Assembly (NCBI GenBank): GCA_037013495.1
Contig: CM072801.1
Span: forward strand, 72,587,816 to 72,651,815
Direction: 5' to 3'
Length of the DNA: 64,000 nucleotides
Source: Hippophae tibetana
Lineage: Eukaryota; Streptophyta; Magnoliopsida; Rosales; Elaeagnaceae
In this document: piece after piece, positions 12,441-25,537 of the stretch
How positions within the stretch are numbered: position 1 is the first letter of the stretch
Layout: each line of letters opens with the position of its first letter
Translations under genes and position numbers: made by a program
The notes under the pieces: model-generated
Seen by the model: the letters and a program-made list of their open reading frames with translations, nothing else
What the model was told of the DNA's origin: nothing
The model's database searches: none

Positions 12441-15400
12441 GTTTCCATACATAAAAAACACACTATAGCAGTAGTTTTTCTATTCTCATATTTTAACCCA
12501 GATTCCATCGTTTACACTACTTATAGACGTCTTAAAATTTGGTCGCACCCTATTACCATTTTTTGTGTTCTTGTTCTTTCGGATACCAATTCTATCATCT
12601 TAATCATATTTTAAGCAATTCAACCTTTCTTATTCTTTTTGTTCGTAGGTACATATGTTGTCCGCGAAAAGAATTTGCATTGTTTGGTATCATAGCCTTG
12701 GTTGCTGAAAATGGTTTATCTATATTTATTTATCTACTTTTTAAATTTTAGATTTATAAAAATTTGTCGTTTGATTGTTTTCTACTTTCTTAAGTCAGAT
12801 ATCAGAGAAAAGAATTAAATTGTGTCCTTAAAGTCGAGTGTTTTCTTTCAATTTTGTTGTCATTCTTTTCCTATTTCGATTTCATTTCGTAGCTTTCCTT
12901 AGTTTCAAGGTATTTTTTTCTCGTTATTTCATTTTTGTGTTCAACCTATCTATGTTTTTGAAAAAAATAAGACAGTTACTATAGTTCACAATTTCAAAAC
13001 AAAAGAAAGTTATCAAATGGGGTTGAAACTATAAACTTTCATAACTTTTGACTCTTATATCGAAACGACTATTATAATATATCAAATCGAAACATGTTTC
13101 CATACATAAAAAACACACTATAGCAGTAGTTTTTCTATTCTCATATTTTAACCCAGATTCCATCGTTTACACTACTTATAGACGTCTTAAAATTTGGTCG
13201 CACCCTATTACCTTTTTTTGTGTTCTTGTTCTTTCGGATACCAATTCTATCATCTTAATCATATTTTAAGCAATTCAACCATTCTTATTCTTTTTGTTCC
13301 TAGGTACATATGTTGTCCGCGAAAAGAATTTGCATTGTTTGGTATCATAGCCTTGGTTGCTGAAAATGGTTTATCTATATTTATTTATCTACTTTTTAAA
13401 TTTTAGATTTATAAAAATTTGTCGTTTGATTGTTTTCTACTTTCTTAAGTCAGATATCAGAGAAAAGAATTAAATTGTGTCCTTAAAGTCGAGTGTTTTC
13501 TTTCAATTTTGTTGTCATTCTTTTCCTATTTCGATTTCATTTCGTAGCTTTCCTTAGTTTCACGGTATTTTTTTCTCGTTATTTTATTTTTGTGTTCAAC
13601 CTATCTATGTTTTTGAAAAAAACAAGAAAGTTACTACAGTTCACAATTTCAATACAAAAAGAAGTTATCAATTGGGGTTGAAATTATAAACTGTCATAAC
13701 TTTTGACTCATATATCGAAAGGACTATTATAATATATCAAATCGAAACATGTTTCCATACATAAAAAACACACTATAGCAGTAGTTTTTCTATTCTCATA
13801 TTTTAACCCAGATTCCATCGTTTACACTACTTATAGACGTCTTAAAATTTGGTCGCACCCTATTACCTTTTTTGGTGTTCTTGTTCTTTCGGATACCAAT
13901 TCTATCATCTTAACCATGTTTTTAGCAATTCAACCTTTCTTATTCTTTGTATTCATAGGTACATATGTTGTCCGCGAAAAGGATTTGCATTTTTTGGTAT
14001 CATAGCCTTGGTTGCTGAAAATGGTTTATCTATATTTATTTATCTACTTTTTGAATTTTAGATTTATAAAAATTTGTCGTTTGATTGTTTTCTACTTTCT
14101 TAAGTCAGATATCAGAGAAAAGAATTAAATTGTGTCCTTAAAGTCGAGTGTTTTCTTTCAATTTTGTTGTCATTCTTCTCCTATTTGGATTTCATTTCGT
14201 AGCTTTCCAGAGTTTCACGGTATTTTTTTCTCGTTATTTCATTTTTGTGTTCAACCTATCTATGTTTTTAAAAAAAACAAGAAAGTTACTACAGTTCAAC
14301 CTTTCAAAACAAAAAGAAGTTATCAATTGGGGTTGAAACTATAAACTGTCATAACTTTTGACTCGTATATCGAAACGACTATTATAATATATCAAATCGA
14401 AACATGTTTCGATACATAAAAAACACACTATAGCAGTAGTTTTTCTATTCTCATATTTTAACCTAGATTCCATCCTTTACACTACTTATAGACTTCTGAA
14501 AATTTGGTCGCACCCTATTTCCTTTTTTGTGTTCTTATTCTTTCGAATTCCAATTCTATCATCTTAACCATGTTTTAAGCAATTCAACCTTTCTTATTCT
14601 TTGTATTCATAGGTACATATGTTGTTCGCGAAAAGGATTTGCATTGTTTGGTATCATAGCCTTGGTTGCTGAAATTGGTTTATCTATATTTATTTATCTA
14701 CTTTTTGAATTTTAGATTTATAAAAATTTGTCGTTTGATTGTTTTCTACTTTCTTAAGTCAGATATCAGAAAAAAGAATTAAATTGTGTCCTTAAAGTCG
14801 AGTGTTTTCTTTCAATTTTGTTGTCATTCTTTTCCTATTTGGATTTCATTTCGTAGCTTTCCTTAGTTTCACAGTATTTTTTTCTCGTTATTTCATTTTT
14901 GTGTTCAACCTATCTATGTTTTTGAAAAAAACAAGAAAGTTACTACAGTTCAACCTTTCAAAACAAAAAGAAGTTATCAATTGGGGTTGAAACTATAAAC
15001 TTTCATAACTTTTGACTCTTATATCGAAACGACTATTATAATATATCCAATCGAAACATGTTTCCATACATAAAAAACACACTATAGGAGTAGTTTTTCT
15101 ATTCTCATATTTTAACCCAGATTCCATCGTTTACACTACTTATAGACGTCTTAAAATTTTGTCGCACCCTATTACCTTTTTTTGTGTTCTTTTTCTTTCG
15201 GATACCAATTCTATCATCTTAATCATGTTTTAAGCAATTCAACCTTTCTTATTCTTTGTGTTCCTAGGTACATATGTTGTCCGCGAAAAGGATTTGTATT
15301 GTTTGGTATCATAGCCTTGGTTGCTGAAAATGGTTTATCTATATTTATTTATCTACTTTTTGAATTTTAGATTTATAAAAAATTTTCGTTTGATTGTTTT

Positions 15401-15714
15401 CTACTTTCTTAAGTCAGATATCAGAAAAAAGAATTAAATTGTGTCCTTAAAGTCGAGTGTTTTCTTTCAATTTTGTTGACATTCTTTTCCTATTTGGATT
15501 TCATTTGGTAGCTTTCCTTAGTTTCACGGTATTTTTTTCTCGTTATTTCATTTTTGTGTTCAACCTATCTATGTTTTTGAAAAAAACAAGAAAGTTACTA
15601 CAGTTCAACCTTTCAAAACAAAAAGAAGTTATCAATTGGGGTTGAAACTATAAACTGTCATAACTTTTGACTCATATATCGAAAGGACTATTATAATATA
15701 TCAAATCGAAACAT
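12441..15714. repeat. Satellite units 20-24, mixed families
   Basis: Unit starts are 12441 (S), 13096 (S), 13751 (Q), 14406 (R) and 15060 (P). From unit 20 onward the base at unit position 29 is often C (tagcag) instead of G (taggag). Unit 20 has the private-looking form gttcgtagg, shared with unit 27, and the tail ataagacagttactatag with aaagaaagttatc, which recurs in units 27 and 34. Unit 23 has cctagattcc and ttcgaattcc, which also occur in units 41, 47 and 94. Unit 24's right half has gttgacattc and tttggtagc, shared with units 26 and 30. There is no single local HOR in this stretch. Confidence 0.85.
12950..14110. repeat. Seven-unit-spaced block, copy 1
   Basis: The tail of unit 20, unit 21 and most of unit 22 recur 4583-4584 bp later (units 27-29) and again 4584-4585 bp after that (units 34-36). 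Shared markers are ataagacagttactatag, aaagaaagttatc, ttaagcaatt preceded by tcatatttt, tatttcgatttc, ttattttattttt and the tail aattataaactgtcat with catatatcgaaaggac. Borders are approximate. Confidence 0.75.
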
Positions 15715-17222
15715 GTTTCCATACATAAAAAACACACTATAGCAGTAGTTTTTCTATTCTCATATTTTAACCCAGATTCCATCGTTTACACTACTTATAG
15801 ACGTCTTAAAATTTGGTCGCACCCTATTACCTTTTTTTGTGTTCTTGTTCTTTCGGATACCAATTCTATCATCTTAACCATGTTTTTAGCAATTCAACCT
15901 TTCTTATTCTTTGTATTCATAGGTACATATGTTGTCCGCGAAAAGGATTTGCATTTTTTGGTATCATAGCCTTGGTTGCTGAAAATGGTTTATCTATATT
16001 TATTTATCTACTTTTTGAATTTTAGATTTATAAAAATTTGTCGTTTGATTGTTTTCTACTTTCTTAAGTCAGATATCAGAGAAAAGAATTAAATTGTGTC
16101 CTTTAAGTCGAGTGTTTTCTTTCAATTTTGTTGTCATTCTTCTCCTATTTGGATTTCATTTCGTAGCTTTCCAGAGTTTCACGGTATTTTTTTCTCGTTA
16201 TTTCATTTTTGTGTTCAACCTATCTATGTTTTTGAAAAAAACAAGAAAGTTACTACAGTTCAACCTTTCAAAACAAAAAGAAGTTATCAATTGGGGTTGA
16301 AACTATAAACTTTCATAACTTTTGACTCTTATATCGAAACGACTATTATAATATATCAAATCGAAACATGTTTCCATACATAAAAAACTCACTATAGCAG
16401 TAGTTTTTCTATTCTCATATTTTAACCCAGATTCCATCGTTTACACTACTTATAGACGTCTTAAAATTTTGTCGCACCCTATCACCTTTTTTTGTGTTCT
16501 TTTTCTTTCGGATACCAATTCTATCATCTTAATCATGTTTTAAGCAATTCAACTTTTCTTATTCTTTGTGTTCCTAGGTACATATGTTGTCCGCGAAAAG
16601 GATTTGTATTGTTTGGTATCATAGCCTTGGTTGCTGAAAGTGGTTTATCTATATTTATTTATCTACTTTTTGAATTTTAGATTTATAAAAATTTGTCGTT
16701 TGATTGTTTTCTACTTTCTTAAGTCAGATATCAGAAAAAAGAATTAAATTGTGTCCTTAAAGTCGAGTGTTTTCTTTCAATTTTGTTGACATTCTTTTCC
16801 TATTTGGATTTCATTTGGTAGCTTTCCTTAGTTTCACGGTATTTTTTTCTCGTTATTTCATTTTTGTGTTCAACCTATCTATGTTTTTGAAAAAAACAAG
16901 AAAGTTACTACAGTTCAACCTTTCAAAACAAAAAGAAGTTATCAATTGGGGTTGAAACTATAAACTTTCATAACTTTTGACTCTTATATCGAAACGACTA
17001 TTATAATATATCAAATCGAAACATGTTTCCATACATAAAAAACACACTATAGGAGTAGTTTTTCTATTCTCATATTTTAACCCAGATTCCATCGTTTACA
17101 CTACTTATAGACGTCTTAAAATTTTGTCGCACCCTATTACCTTTTTTTGTGTTCTTTTTCTTTCGGATACCAATTCTATCATCTTAATCATGTTTTAAGC
17201 AATTCAACCTTTCTTATTCTTT
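15649..17222. repeat. Four-unit-spaced segment, copy 1 (1574 bp)
   Basis: It matches 18268-19841 at an offset of 2619 bp (four units). It covers the tail of unit 24, all of units 25 (15715) and 26 (16370) and the left part of unit 27 (17025). Markers limited to these copies include ctttaagtcgag, gaaagtggttt and caacttttctt. The match breaks at 15648 (c versus t) on the left and at 17223 (t versus g) on the right. I noticed one internal difference, c at 16427 versus t at 19046. Confidence 0.85.
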
Positions 17223-18333
17223 TTGTTCGTAGGTACATATGTTGTCCGCGAAAAGGATTTGCATTGTTTGGTATCATAGCCTTGGTTGCTGAAAATGGTT
17301 TATCTATATTTATTTATCTACTTTTTGAATTTTAAATTTATAAAAATTTGTCGTTTGATTGTTTTCTACTTTCTTAAGTGAGATATCAGAAAAAAGAATT
17401 AAATTGTGTCCTTAAAGTCGAGTTTTTTCTTTCAATTTTGTTTTCATTCTTTTCCTATTTGGATTTCATTTCGTAGCTTTCCTTAGTTTCACGGTATTTT
17501 TTTCTCGTTATTTCATTTTCGTGTTCAACATATCTATGTTTTTGAAAAAAATAAGACAGTTACTATAGTTCACAATTTCAAAACAAAAGAAAGTTATCAA
17601 ATGGGTTGAAACTATAAACTTTCATAACTTTTGACTCTTATATCGAAACGACTATTATAATATATCAAATTGAAACATGTTTCCATACATAAAAAACACA
17701 CTATAGCAGTAGTTTTTCTATTCTCATATTTTAACCCAGATTCCATCGTTTACACTACTTATAGACGTCTTAAAATTTGGTCGCACCCTATTACCTTTTT
17801 TTGTGTTCTTGTTCTTTCGGATACCAATTCTATCATCTTAATCATATTTTAAGCAATTCAACCTTTCTTATTCTTTTTGTTCCTAGGTACATATGTTGTC
17901 CGCGAAAAGAATTTGCATTGTTTGGTATCATAGCCTTGGTTGCTGAAAATGGTTTATCTATATTTATTTATCTACTTTTTAAATTTTAGATTTATAAAAA
18001 TTTGTCGTTTGATTGTTTTCTACTTTCTTAAGTCAGATATCAGAGAAAAGAATTAAATTGTGTCCTTAAAGTCCAGTGTTTTCTTTCAATTTTGTTGTCA
18101 TTCTTTTCCTATTTCGATTTCATTTCGTTGCTTTCCTTAGTTTCACGGTATTTTTTTCTCGTTATTTTATTTTTGTATCCAACCTATCTATGTTTTTGAA
18201 AAAAACAAGAAAGTTACTACAGTTCACAATTTCAAAACAAAAAGATGTTATCAATTGGGGTTGAAATTATAAACTGTCATAACTTTTGACTCATATATCG
18301 AAAGGACTATTATAATATATCAAATCGAAACAT
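17025..18333. repeat. Satellite units 27-28
   Basis: Unit 27 (17025) is a mosaic: its left part is P/R-like (taggag, T101), then it changes at about 17223 to S-type gttcgtagg with ttaaattt, gtgagatatc, gagttttttc and gttttcattc, matching unit 34. A missing G (aaatgggttg) makes it 654 bp. Unit 28 (17679) is S type. It has a private ttgtatccaacc, gtccagtg and aaagatgttatc. Confidence 0.8.
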
Positions 18334-18690
18334 GTTTCCATACATAAAAAACACACTATAGCAGTAGTTTTTCTATTCTCATATTTTAACCCAGATTCCA
18401 TCGTTTACACTACTTATAGACGTCTTAAAATTTGGTCGCACCCTATTACCTTTTTTTGTGTTCTTGTTCTTTCGGATACCAATTCTATCATCTTAACCAT
18501 GTTTTTAGCAATTCAACCTTTCTTATTCTTTGTATTCATAGGTACATATGTTGTCCGCGAAAAGGATTTGCATTTTTTGGTATCATAGCCTTGGTTGCTG
18601 AAAATGGTTTATCTATATTTATTTATCTACTTTTTGAATTTTAGATTTATAAAAATTTGTCGTTTGATTGTTTTCTACTTTCTTAAGTCA
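17229..18690. repeat. Seven-unit-spaced block, copy 2
   Basis: It corresponds to about 21813-23275 at an offset of 4584-4585 bp, and in part to about 12950-14110. It runs from the S-type right part of unit 27 through unit 28 into the Q-type unit 29. The match to copy 3 is lost in unit 29's right half, where unit 29 has cagagaaaag and tttccagagtttc and unit 36 has cagaaaaaag and tttccttagtttc. Borders are approximate. Confidence 0.75.
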
Positions 18691-19841
18691 GATATCAGAG
18701 AAAAGAATTAAATTGTGTCCTTTAAGTCGAGTGTTTTCTTTCAATTTTGTTGTCATTCTTCTCCTATTTGGATTTCATTTCGTAGCTTTCCAGAGTTTCA
18801 CGGTATTTTTTTCTCGTTATTTCATTTTTGTGTTCAACCTATCTATGTTTTTGAAAAAAACAAGAAAGTTACTACAGTTCAACCTTTCAAAACAAAAAGA
18901 AGTTATCAATTGGGGTTGAAACTATAAACTTTCATAACTTTTGACTCTTATATCGAAACGACTATTATAATATATCAAATCGAAACATGTTTCCATACAT
19001 AAAAAACTCACTATAGCAGTAGTTTTTCTATTCTCATATTTTAACTCAGATTCCATCGTTTACACTACTTATAGACGTCTTAAAATTTTGTCGCACCCTA
19101 TCACCTTTTTTTGTGTTCTTTTTCTTTCGGATACCAATTCTATCATCTTAATCATGTTTTAAGCAATTCAACTTTTCTTATTCTTTGTGTTCCTAGGTAC
19201 ATATGTTGTCCGCGAAAAGGATTTGTATTGTTTGGTATCATAGCCTTGGTTGCTGAAAGTGGTTTATCTATATTTATTTATCTACTTTTTGAATTTTAGA
19301 TTTATAAAAATTTGTCGTTTGATTGTTTTCTACTTTCTTAAGTCAGATATCAGAAAAAAGAATTAAATTGTGTCCTTAAAGTCGAGTGTTTTCTTTCAAT
19401 TTTGTTGACATTCTTTTCCTATTTGGATTTCATTTGGTAGCTTTCCTTAGTTTCACGGTATTTTTTTCTCGTTATTTCATTTTTGTGTTCAACCTATCTA
19501 TGTTTTTGAAAAAAACAAGAAAGTTACTACAGTTCAACCTTTCAAAACAAAAAGAAGTTATCAATTGGGGTTGAAACTATAAACTTTCATAACTTTTGAC
19601 TCTTATATCGAAACGACTATTATAATATATCAAATCGAAACATGTTTCCATACATAAAAAACACACTATAGGAGTAGTTTTTCTATTCTCATATTTTAAC
19701 CCAGATTCCATCGTTTACACTACTTATAGACGTCTTAAAATTTTGTCGCACCCTATTACCTTTTTTTGTGTTCTTTTTCTTTCGGATACCAATTCTATCA
19801 TCTTAATCATGTTTTAAGCAATTCAACCTTTCTTATTCTTT
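18268..19841. repeat. Four-unit-spaced segment, copy 2 (1574 bp)
   Basis: This is the second copy of 15649-17222. It covers the tail of unit 28 and units 29 (18334), 30 (18989) and the left part of unit 31 (19644). After 19841, unit 31 continues as family R (gtattcatagg, ttgttcgcg), whereas unit 27 continued as S, so the right border lies inside a unit. The nearly perfect match suggests a recent event. Confidence 0.85.
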
Positions 19842-21608
19842 GTATTCATAGGTACATATGTTGTTCGCGAAAAGGATTTGCATTGTTTGGTATCATAGCC
19901 TTGGTTGCTGAAAATGGTTTATCTATATTTATTTATCTACTTTTTGAATTTTAGATTTATAAAAATTTGTCGTTTGATTGTTTTCTACTTTCTTAAGTCA
20001 GATATCAGAAAAAAGAATTAAATTGTGTCCTTAAAGTCGAGAGTTTTCTTTCAATTTTGTTGTCATTCTTTTCTATTTGGATTTCATTTCGTAGCTTTCC
20101 TTAGTTTCACGGTATTTTTTTCTCGTTATTTCATTTTTGTGTTCAACCTATCTATGTTTTTGAAAAAAACAAGAAAGTTACTACAGTTCACAATTTCAAA
20201 ACAAAAAGAAGTTATCAATTGGGGTTGAAACTATAAACTGTCATAACTTTTGACTCGTATATCGAAAGGACTATTATAATATATCAAATCGAAACATGTT
20301 TCCATACATAAAAAACACACTATAGCAGTATTTTTTCTATTCTCATATTTTAACCCAGATTCCATCGTTTACATTACTTATAGACGTCTTAAAATTTGGT
20401 CGCACCCTATTACCTTTTTTTGTGTTCTTGTTCTTTCGGATACCAATTCTATCATCTTAACCATGTTTTTAGCAATTCAACCTTTCTTATTCTTTGTATT
20501 CATAGGTACATATGTTGTCCGCGAAAAGGATTTGCATTTTTTGGTATCATAGCCTTGGTTGCTGAAAATGGTTTATCTATATTTATTTATCTACTTTTTG
20601 AATTTTAGATTTATAAAAATTTGTCGTTTGATTGTTTTCTACTTTCTTAAGTCAGATATCAGAGAAAAGAATTAAATTGTGTCCTTAAAGTCGAGTGTTT
20701 TCTTTCAATTTTGTTGTCATTCTTTTCCTATTTGGATTTCATTTCGTAGCTTTCCAGAGTTTCACGGTATTTTTTTCTCGTTATTTCATTTTTGTGTTCA
20801 ACCTATCTATGTTTTTGAAAAAAACAAGAAAGTTACTACAGTTCAACCTTTCAAAACAAAAAGAAGTTATCAATTGGGGTTGAAACTATAAACTTTCATA
20901 ACTTTTGACTCTTATATCGAAACGACTATTATAATATATCAAATCGAAACATGTTTCCATACATAAAGAACTCACTATAGCAGTAGTTTTTCTATTCTCA
21001 TATTTTAACCCAGATTCCATCGTTTACACTACTTATAGACGTCTTAAAATTTTGTCGCACCCTATTACCTTTTTTTGTGTTCTTTTTCTTTCGGATACCA
21101 ATTCTATCATCTTAATCATGTTTTAAGCAATTCAACCTTTCTTATTCTTTGTGTTCCTAGGTACATATGTTGTCCGCGAAAAGGATTTGTATTGTTTGGT
21201 ATCATAGCCTTGGTTGCTGAAAATGGTTTATCTATATTTATTTATCTACTTTTTGAATTTTAGATTTATAAAAAATTTTCGTTTGATTGTTTTCTACTTT
21301 CTTAAGTCAGATATCAGAAAAAAGAATTAAATTGTGTCCTTAAAGTCGAGTGTTTTTTTTTCAATTTTGTTGTCATTCTTTTCCTATTTGGATTTCATTT
21401 CGTAGCTTTCCTTAGTTTCACGGTATTTGTTTCTCGTTATTTCATTTTCGTGTTCAACCTATCTATGTTTTTGAAAAAAATAAGAAAGTTACTATAGTTC
21501 ACAATTTCAAAACAAAAAGAAGTTATCAATTGGGGTTGAAACTATAAACTTTCATAACTTTTGACTCTTATATCGAAACGACTATTATAATATATCAAAT
21601 CGAAACAT
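19644..21608. repeat. Satellite units 31-33, six-unit-spaced block copy 1
   Basis: Unit starts are 19644 (R), 20298 (Q) and 20953 (P). They match units 37-39 at an offset of 3930 bp. Shared markers include the one-C form ttttctatttgg in units 31 and 37, agcagtatttttt in units 32 and 38, and aaactcactatagcag in units 33 and 39. Unit 31's right end differs from unit 37's (gttcacaatttc and actgtcat versus gttcaacctttc and attttcat). Unit 33 has a private cataaagaactc, and an added T makes it 656 bp. Confidence 0.8.
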
Positions 21609-23573
21609 GTTTCCATACATAAAAAACACACTATAGCAGTAGTTTTTCTATTCTCATATTTTAACGCAGATTCCATCGTTTACACTACTTATAGACGTCT
21701 TAAAATTTGGTCGCACCCTATTACCTTTTTTTGTGTTCTTGTTCTTTCGGATACCAATTCTATCATCTTAATCATGTTTTAAGCAATTCAACCTTTCTTA
21801 TTCTTTTTGTTCCTAGGTACATATGTTGTCCGCGAAAAGGATTTGCATTGTTTGGTATCATAGCCTTGGTTGCTGAAAATGGTTTATCTATATTTATTTA
21901 TCTACTTTTTGAATTTTAAATTTATAAAAATTTGTCGTTTGATTGTTTTCTACTTTCTTAAGTGAGATATCAGAAAAAAGAATTAAATTGTGTCCTTAAA
22001 GTCGAGTTTTTTCTTTCAATTTTGTTTTCATTCTTTTCCTATTTGGATTTCATTTCGTAGCTTTCCTTAGTTTCACCGTATTTTTTTCTCGTTATTTCAT
22101 TTTCGTGTTCAACCTATCTATGTTTTTGAAAAAAATAAGACAGTTACTATAGTTCACAATTTCAAAACAAAAGAAAGTTATCAAATGGGGTTGAAACTAT
22201 AAACTTTCATAACTTTTGACTCTTATATCGAAACGACTATTATAATATATCAAATCGAAACATGTTTCCATACATAAAAAACACACTATAGCAGTAGTTT
22301 TTCTATTCTCATATTTTAACCCAGATTTCATCGTTTACACTACTTATAGACGTCTTAAAATTTGGTCGCACCCTATTACCTTTTTTTGTGTTCTTGTTCT
22401 TTCGGATACCAATTCTATCATCTTAATCATATTTTAAGCAATTCAACCTTTCTTATTCTTTTTGTTCCTAGGTACATATGTTGTCCGCGAAAAGAATTTG
22501 CATTGTTTGGTATCATAGCCTTGGTTGCTGAAAATGGTTTATCTATATTTATTTATCTACTTTTTAAATTTTATATTTATAAAAATTTGTCGTTTGATTG
22601 TTTTCTACTTTCTTAAGTCAGATATCAGAGAAAAGAATTAAATTGTGTCCTTAAAGTCGAGTGTTTTCTTTCAATTTTGTTGTCATTCTTTTCCTATTTC
22701 GATTTCATTTCGTAGCTTTCCTTAGTTTCACGGTATTTTTTTCTCGTTATTTTATTTTTGTGTTCAACCTATCTATGTTTTTGAAAAAAACAAGAAAGTT
22801 ACTACAGTTCACAATTTCAAAACAAAAAGAAGTTATCAATTGGGGTTGAAATTATAAACTGTCATAACTTTTGACTCATATATCGAAAGGACTATTATAA
22901 TATATCAAATCGAAACATGTTTCCATACATAAAAAACACACTATAGCAGTAGTTTTTCTATTCTCATATTTTAACCCAGATTCCATCGTTTACACTACTT
23001 ATAGACGTCTTAAAATTTGGTCGCACCCTATTACCTTTTTTTGTGTTCTTGTTCTTTCGGATACCAATTCTATCATCTTAACCATGTTTTTAGCAATTCA
23101 ACCTTTCTTATTCTTTGTATTCATAGGTACATATGTTGTCCGCGAAAAGGATTTGCATTTTTTGGTATCATAGCCTTGGTTGCTGAAAATGGTTTATCTA
23201 TATTTATTTATCTACTTTTTGAATTTTAGATTTATAAAAATTTGTCGTTTGATTGTTTTCTACTTTCTTAAGTCAGATATCAGAAAAAAGAATTAAATTG
23301 TGTCCTTAAAGTCGAGTGTTTTCTTTCAATTTTGTTGTCATTCTTTTCCTATTTGGATTTCATTTGGTAGCTTTCCTTAGTTTCACGGTATTTTTTTCTC
23401 GTTATTTCATTTTTGTGTTCAACCTATCTATGTTTTTGAAAAAAACAAGAAAGTTACTACAGTTCAACCTTTCAAAACAAAAAGAAGTTATCAATTGGGG
23501 TTGAAACTATAAACTTTCATAACTTTTGACTCTTATATCGAAACGACTATTATAATATATCAAATCGAAACAT
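21609..23573. repeat. Satellite units 34-36 (seven-unit-spaced block copy 3)
   Basis: Unit starts are 21609 (S), 22264 (S) and 22919 (Q). From about 21813 to 23275 they repeat the arrangement at 17229-18690, with the ataagacagttactatag and aaagaaagttatc tail and the aattataaactgtcat and cgaaaggac tail. Unit 35 has tttatatttata where others have tttagattta, which removes a stop and lengthens a chance open frame to 84 residues. This shows how loosely the frames are kept. Confidence 0.8.
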
Positions 23574-25537
23574 GTTTCCATACATAAAAAACACACTATA
23601 GGAGTAGTTTTTCTATTCTCATATTTTAACCCAGATTCCATCGTTTACACTACTTATAGACGTCTTAAAATTTTGTCGCACCCTATTACCTTTTTTTGTG
23701 GTCTTTTTCTTTCGGATACCAATTCTATCATCTTAATCATGTTTTAAGCAATTCAACCTTTCTTATTCTTTGTATTCATAGGTACATATGTTGTTCGCGA
23801 AAAGGATTTGCATTGTTTGGTATCATAGCCTTGGTTGCTGAAAATGGTTTATCTATATTTATTTATCTACTTTTTGAATTTTAGATTTATAAAAATTTGT
23901 CGTTTGATTGTTTTCTACTTTCTTAAGTCAGATATCAGAAAAAAGAATTAAATTGTGTCGTTAAAGTCGAGTGTTTTCTTTCAATTTTGTTGTCATTCTT
24001 TTCTATTTGGATTTCATTTCGTAGCTTTCCTTAGTTTCACGGTATTTTTTTCTCGTTATTTCATTTTTGTGTTCAACCTATCTATGTTTTTGAAAAAAAC
24101 AAGAAAGTTACTACAGTTCAACCTTTCAAAACAAAAAGAAGTTATCAATTTGGGTTGAAACTATAAATTTTCATAACTTTTGACTCTTATATCGAAACGA
24201 CTATTATAATATATCAAATCGAAACATGTTTCCATACATAAAAAACACACTATAGCAGTATTTTTTCTATTCTCATATTTTAACCCAGATTCCATCGTTT
24301 ACACTACTTATAGACGTCTTAAAATTTGGTCGCACCCTATTACCTTTTTTTGTGTTCTTGTTCTTTCGGATACCAATTCTATCATCTTAACCATGTTTTT
24401 AGCAATTCAACCTTTCTTATTCTTTGTATTCATAGGTACATATGTTGTCCGCGAAAAGGATTTGCATTTTTTGGTATCATAGCCTTGGTTGCTGAAAATG
24501 GTTTATCTATATTTATTTATCTACTTTTTGAATTTTAGATTTATAAAAATTTGTCGTTTGATTGTTTTCTACTTTCTTAAGTCAGATATCAGAGAAAAGA
24601 ATTAAATTGTGTCCTTAAAGTCGAGTGTTTTCTTTCAATTTTGTTGTCATTCTTTTCCTATTTGGATTTCATTTCGTAGCTTTCCAGAGTTTCACGGTAT
24701 TTTTTTCTCGTTATTTCATTTTTGTGTTCAACCTATCTATGTTTTTGAAAAAAACAAGAAAGTTACTACAGTTCAACCTTTCAAAACAAAAAGAAGTTAT
24801 CAATTGGGGTTGAAACTATAAACTTTCATAACTTTTGACTCTTATATCGAAACGACTATTATAATATATCAAATCGAAACATGTTTCCATACATAAAAAA
24901 CTCACTATAGCAGTAGTTTTTCTATTCTCATATTTTAACCCAGATTCCATCGTTTACACTACTTATAGACGTCTTAAAATTTTGTCGCACCCTATCACCT
25001 TTTTTTGTGTTCTTTTTCTTTCGGATACCAATTCTATCATCTTAATCATGTTTTAAGCAATTCAACCTTTCTTATTCTTTGTGTTCCTAGGTACATATGT
25101 TGTCCGCGAAAAGGATTTGTATTGTTTGGTATCATAGCCTTGGTTGCTGAAAATGGTTTATCTATATTTATTTATCTACTTTTTGAATTTTAGATTTATA
25201 AAAATTTGTCGTTTGATTGTTTTCTACTTTCTTAAGTCAGATATCAGAAAAAAGAATTAAATTGTGTCCTTAAAGTCGAGTGTTTTCTTTCAATTTTGTT
25301 GTCATTCTTTTCCTATTTGGATTTCATTTCGTAGCTTTCCTTAGTTTCACGGTATTTTTTTCTCGTTATTTCATTTTTGTGTTCAACCTATCTATGTTTT
25401 TGAAAAAAACAAGAAAGTTACTACAGTTCACAATTTCAAAACAAAAAGAAGTTATCAATTGGGGTTGAAACTATAAACTGTCATAACTTTTGACTCGTAT
25501 ATCGAAAGGACTATTATAATATATCAAATCGAAACAT
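23574..25537. repeat. Satellite units 37-39, six-unit-spaced block copy 2
   Basis: Unit starts are 23574 (R), 24228 (Q) and 24883 (P). They are the partners of units 31-33. Unit 37 has private tgtggtcttt, tgtgtcgtta and aaattttcat changes. Unit 38's right half (from about 24594) begins the six-unit tandem duplication described next, so the two duplications overlap in unit 38. Confidence 0.8.
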
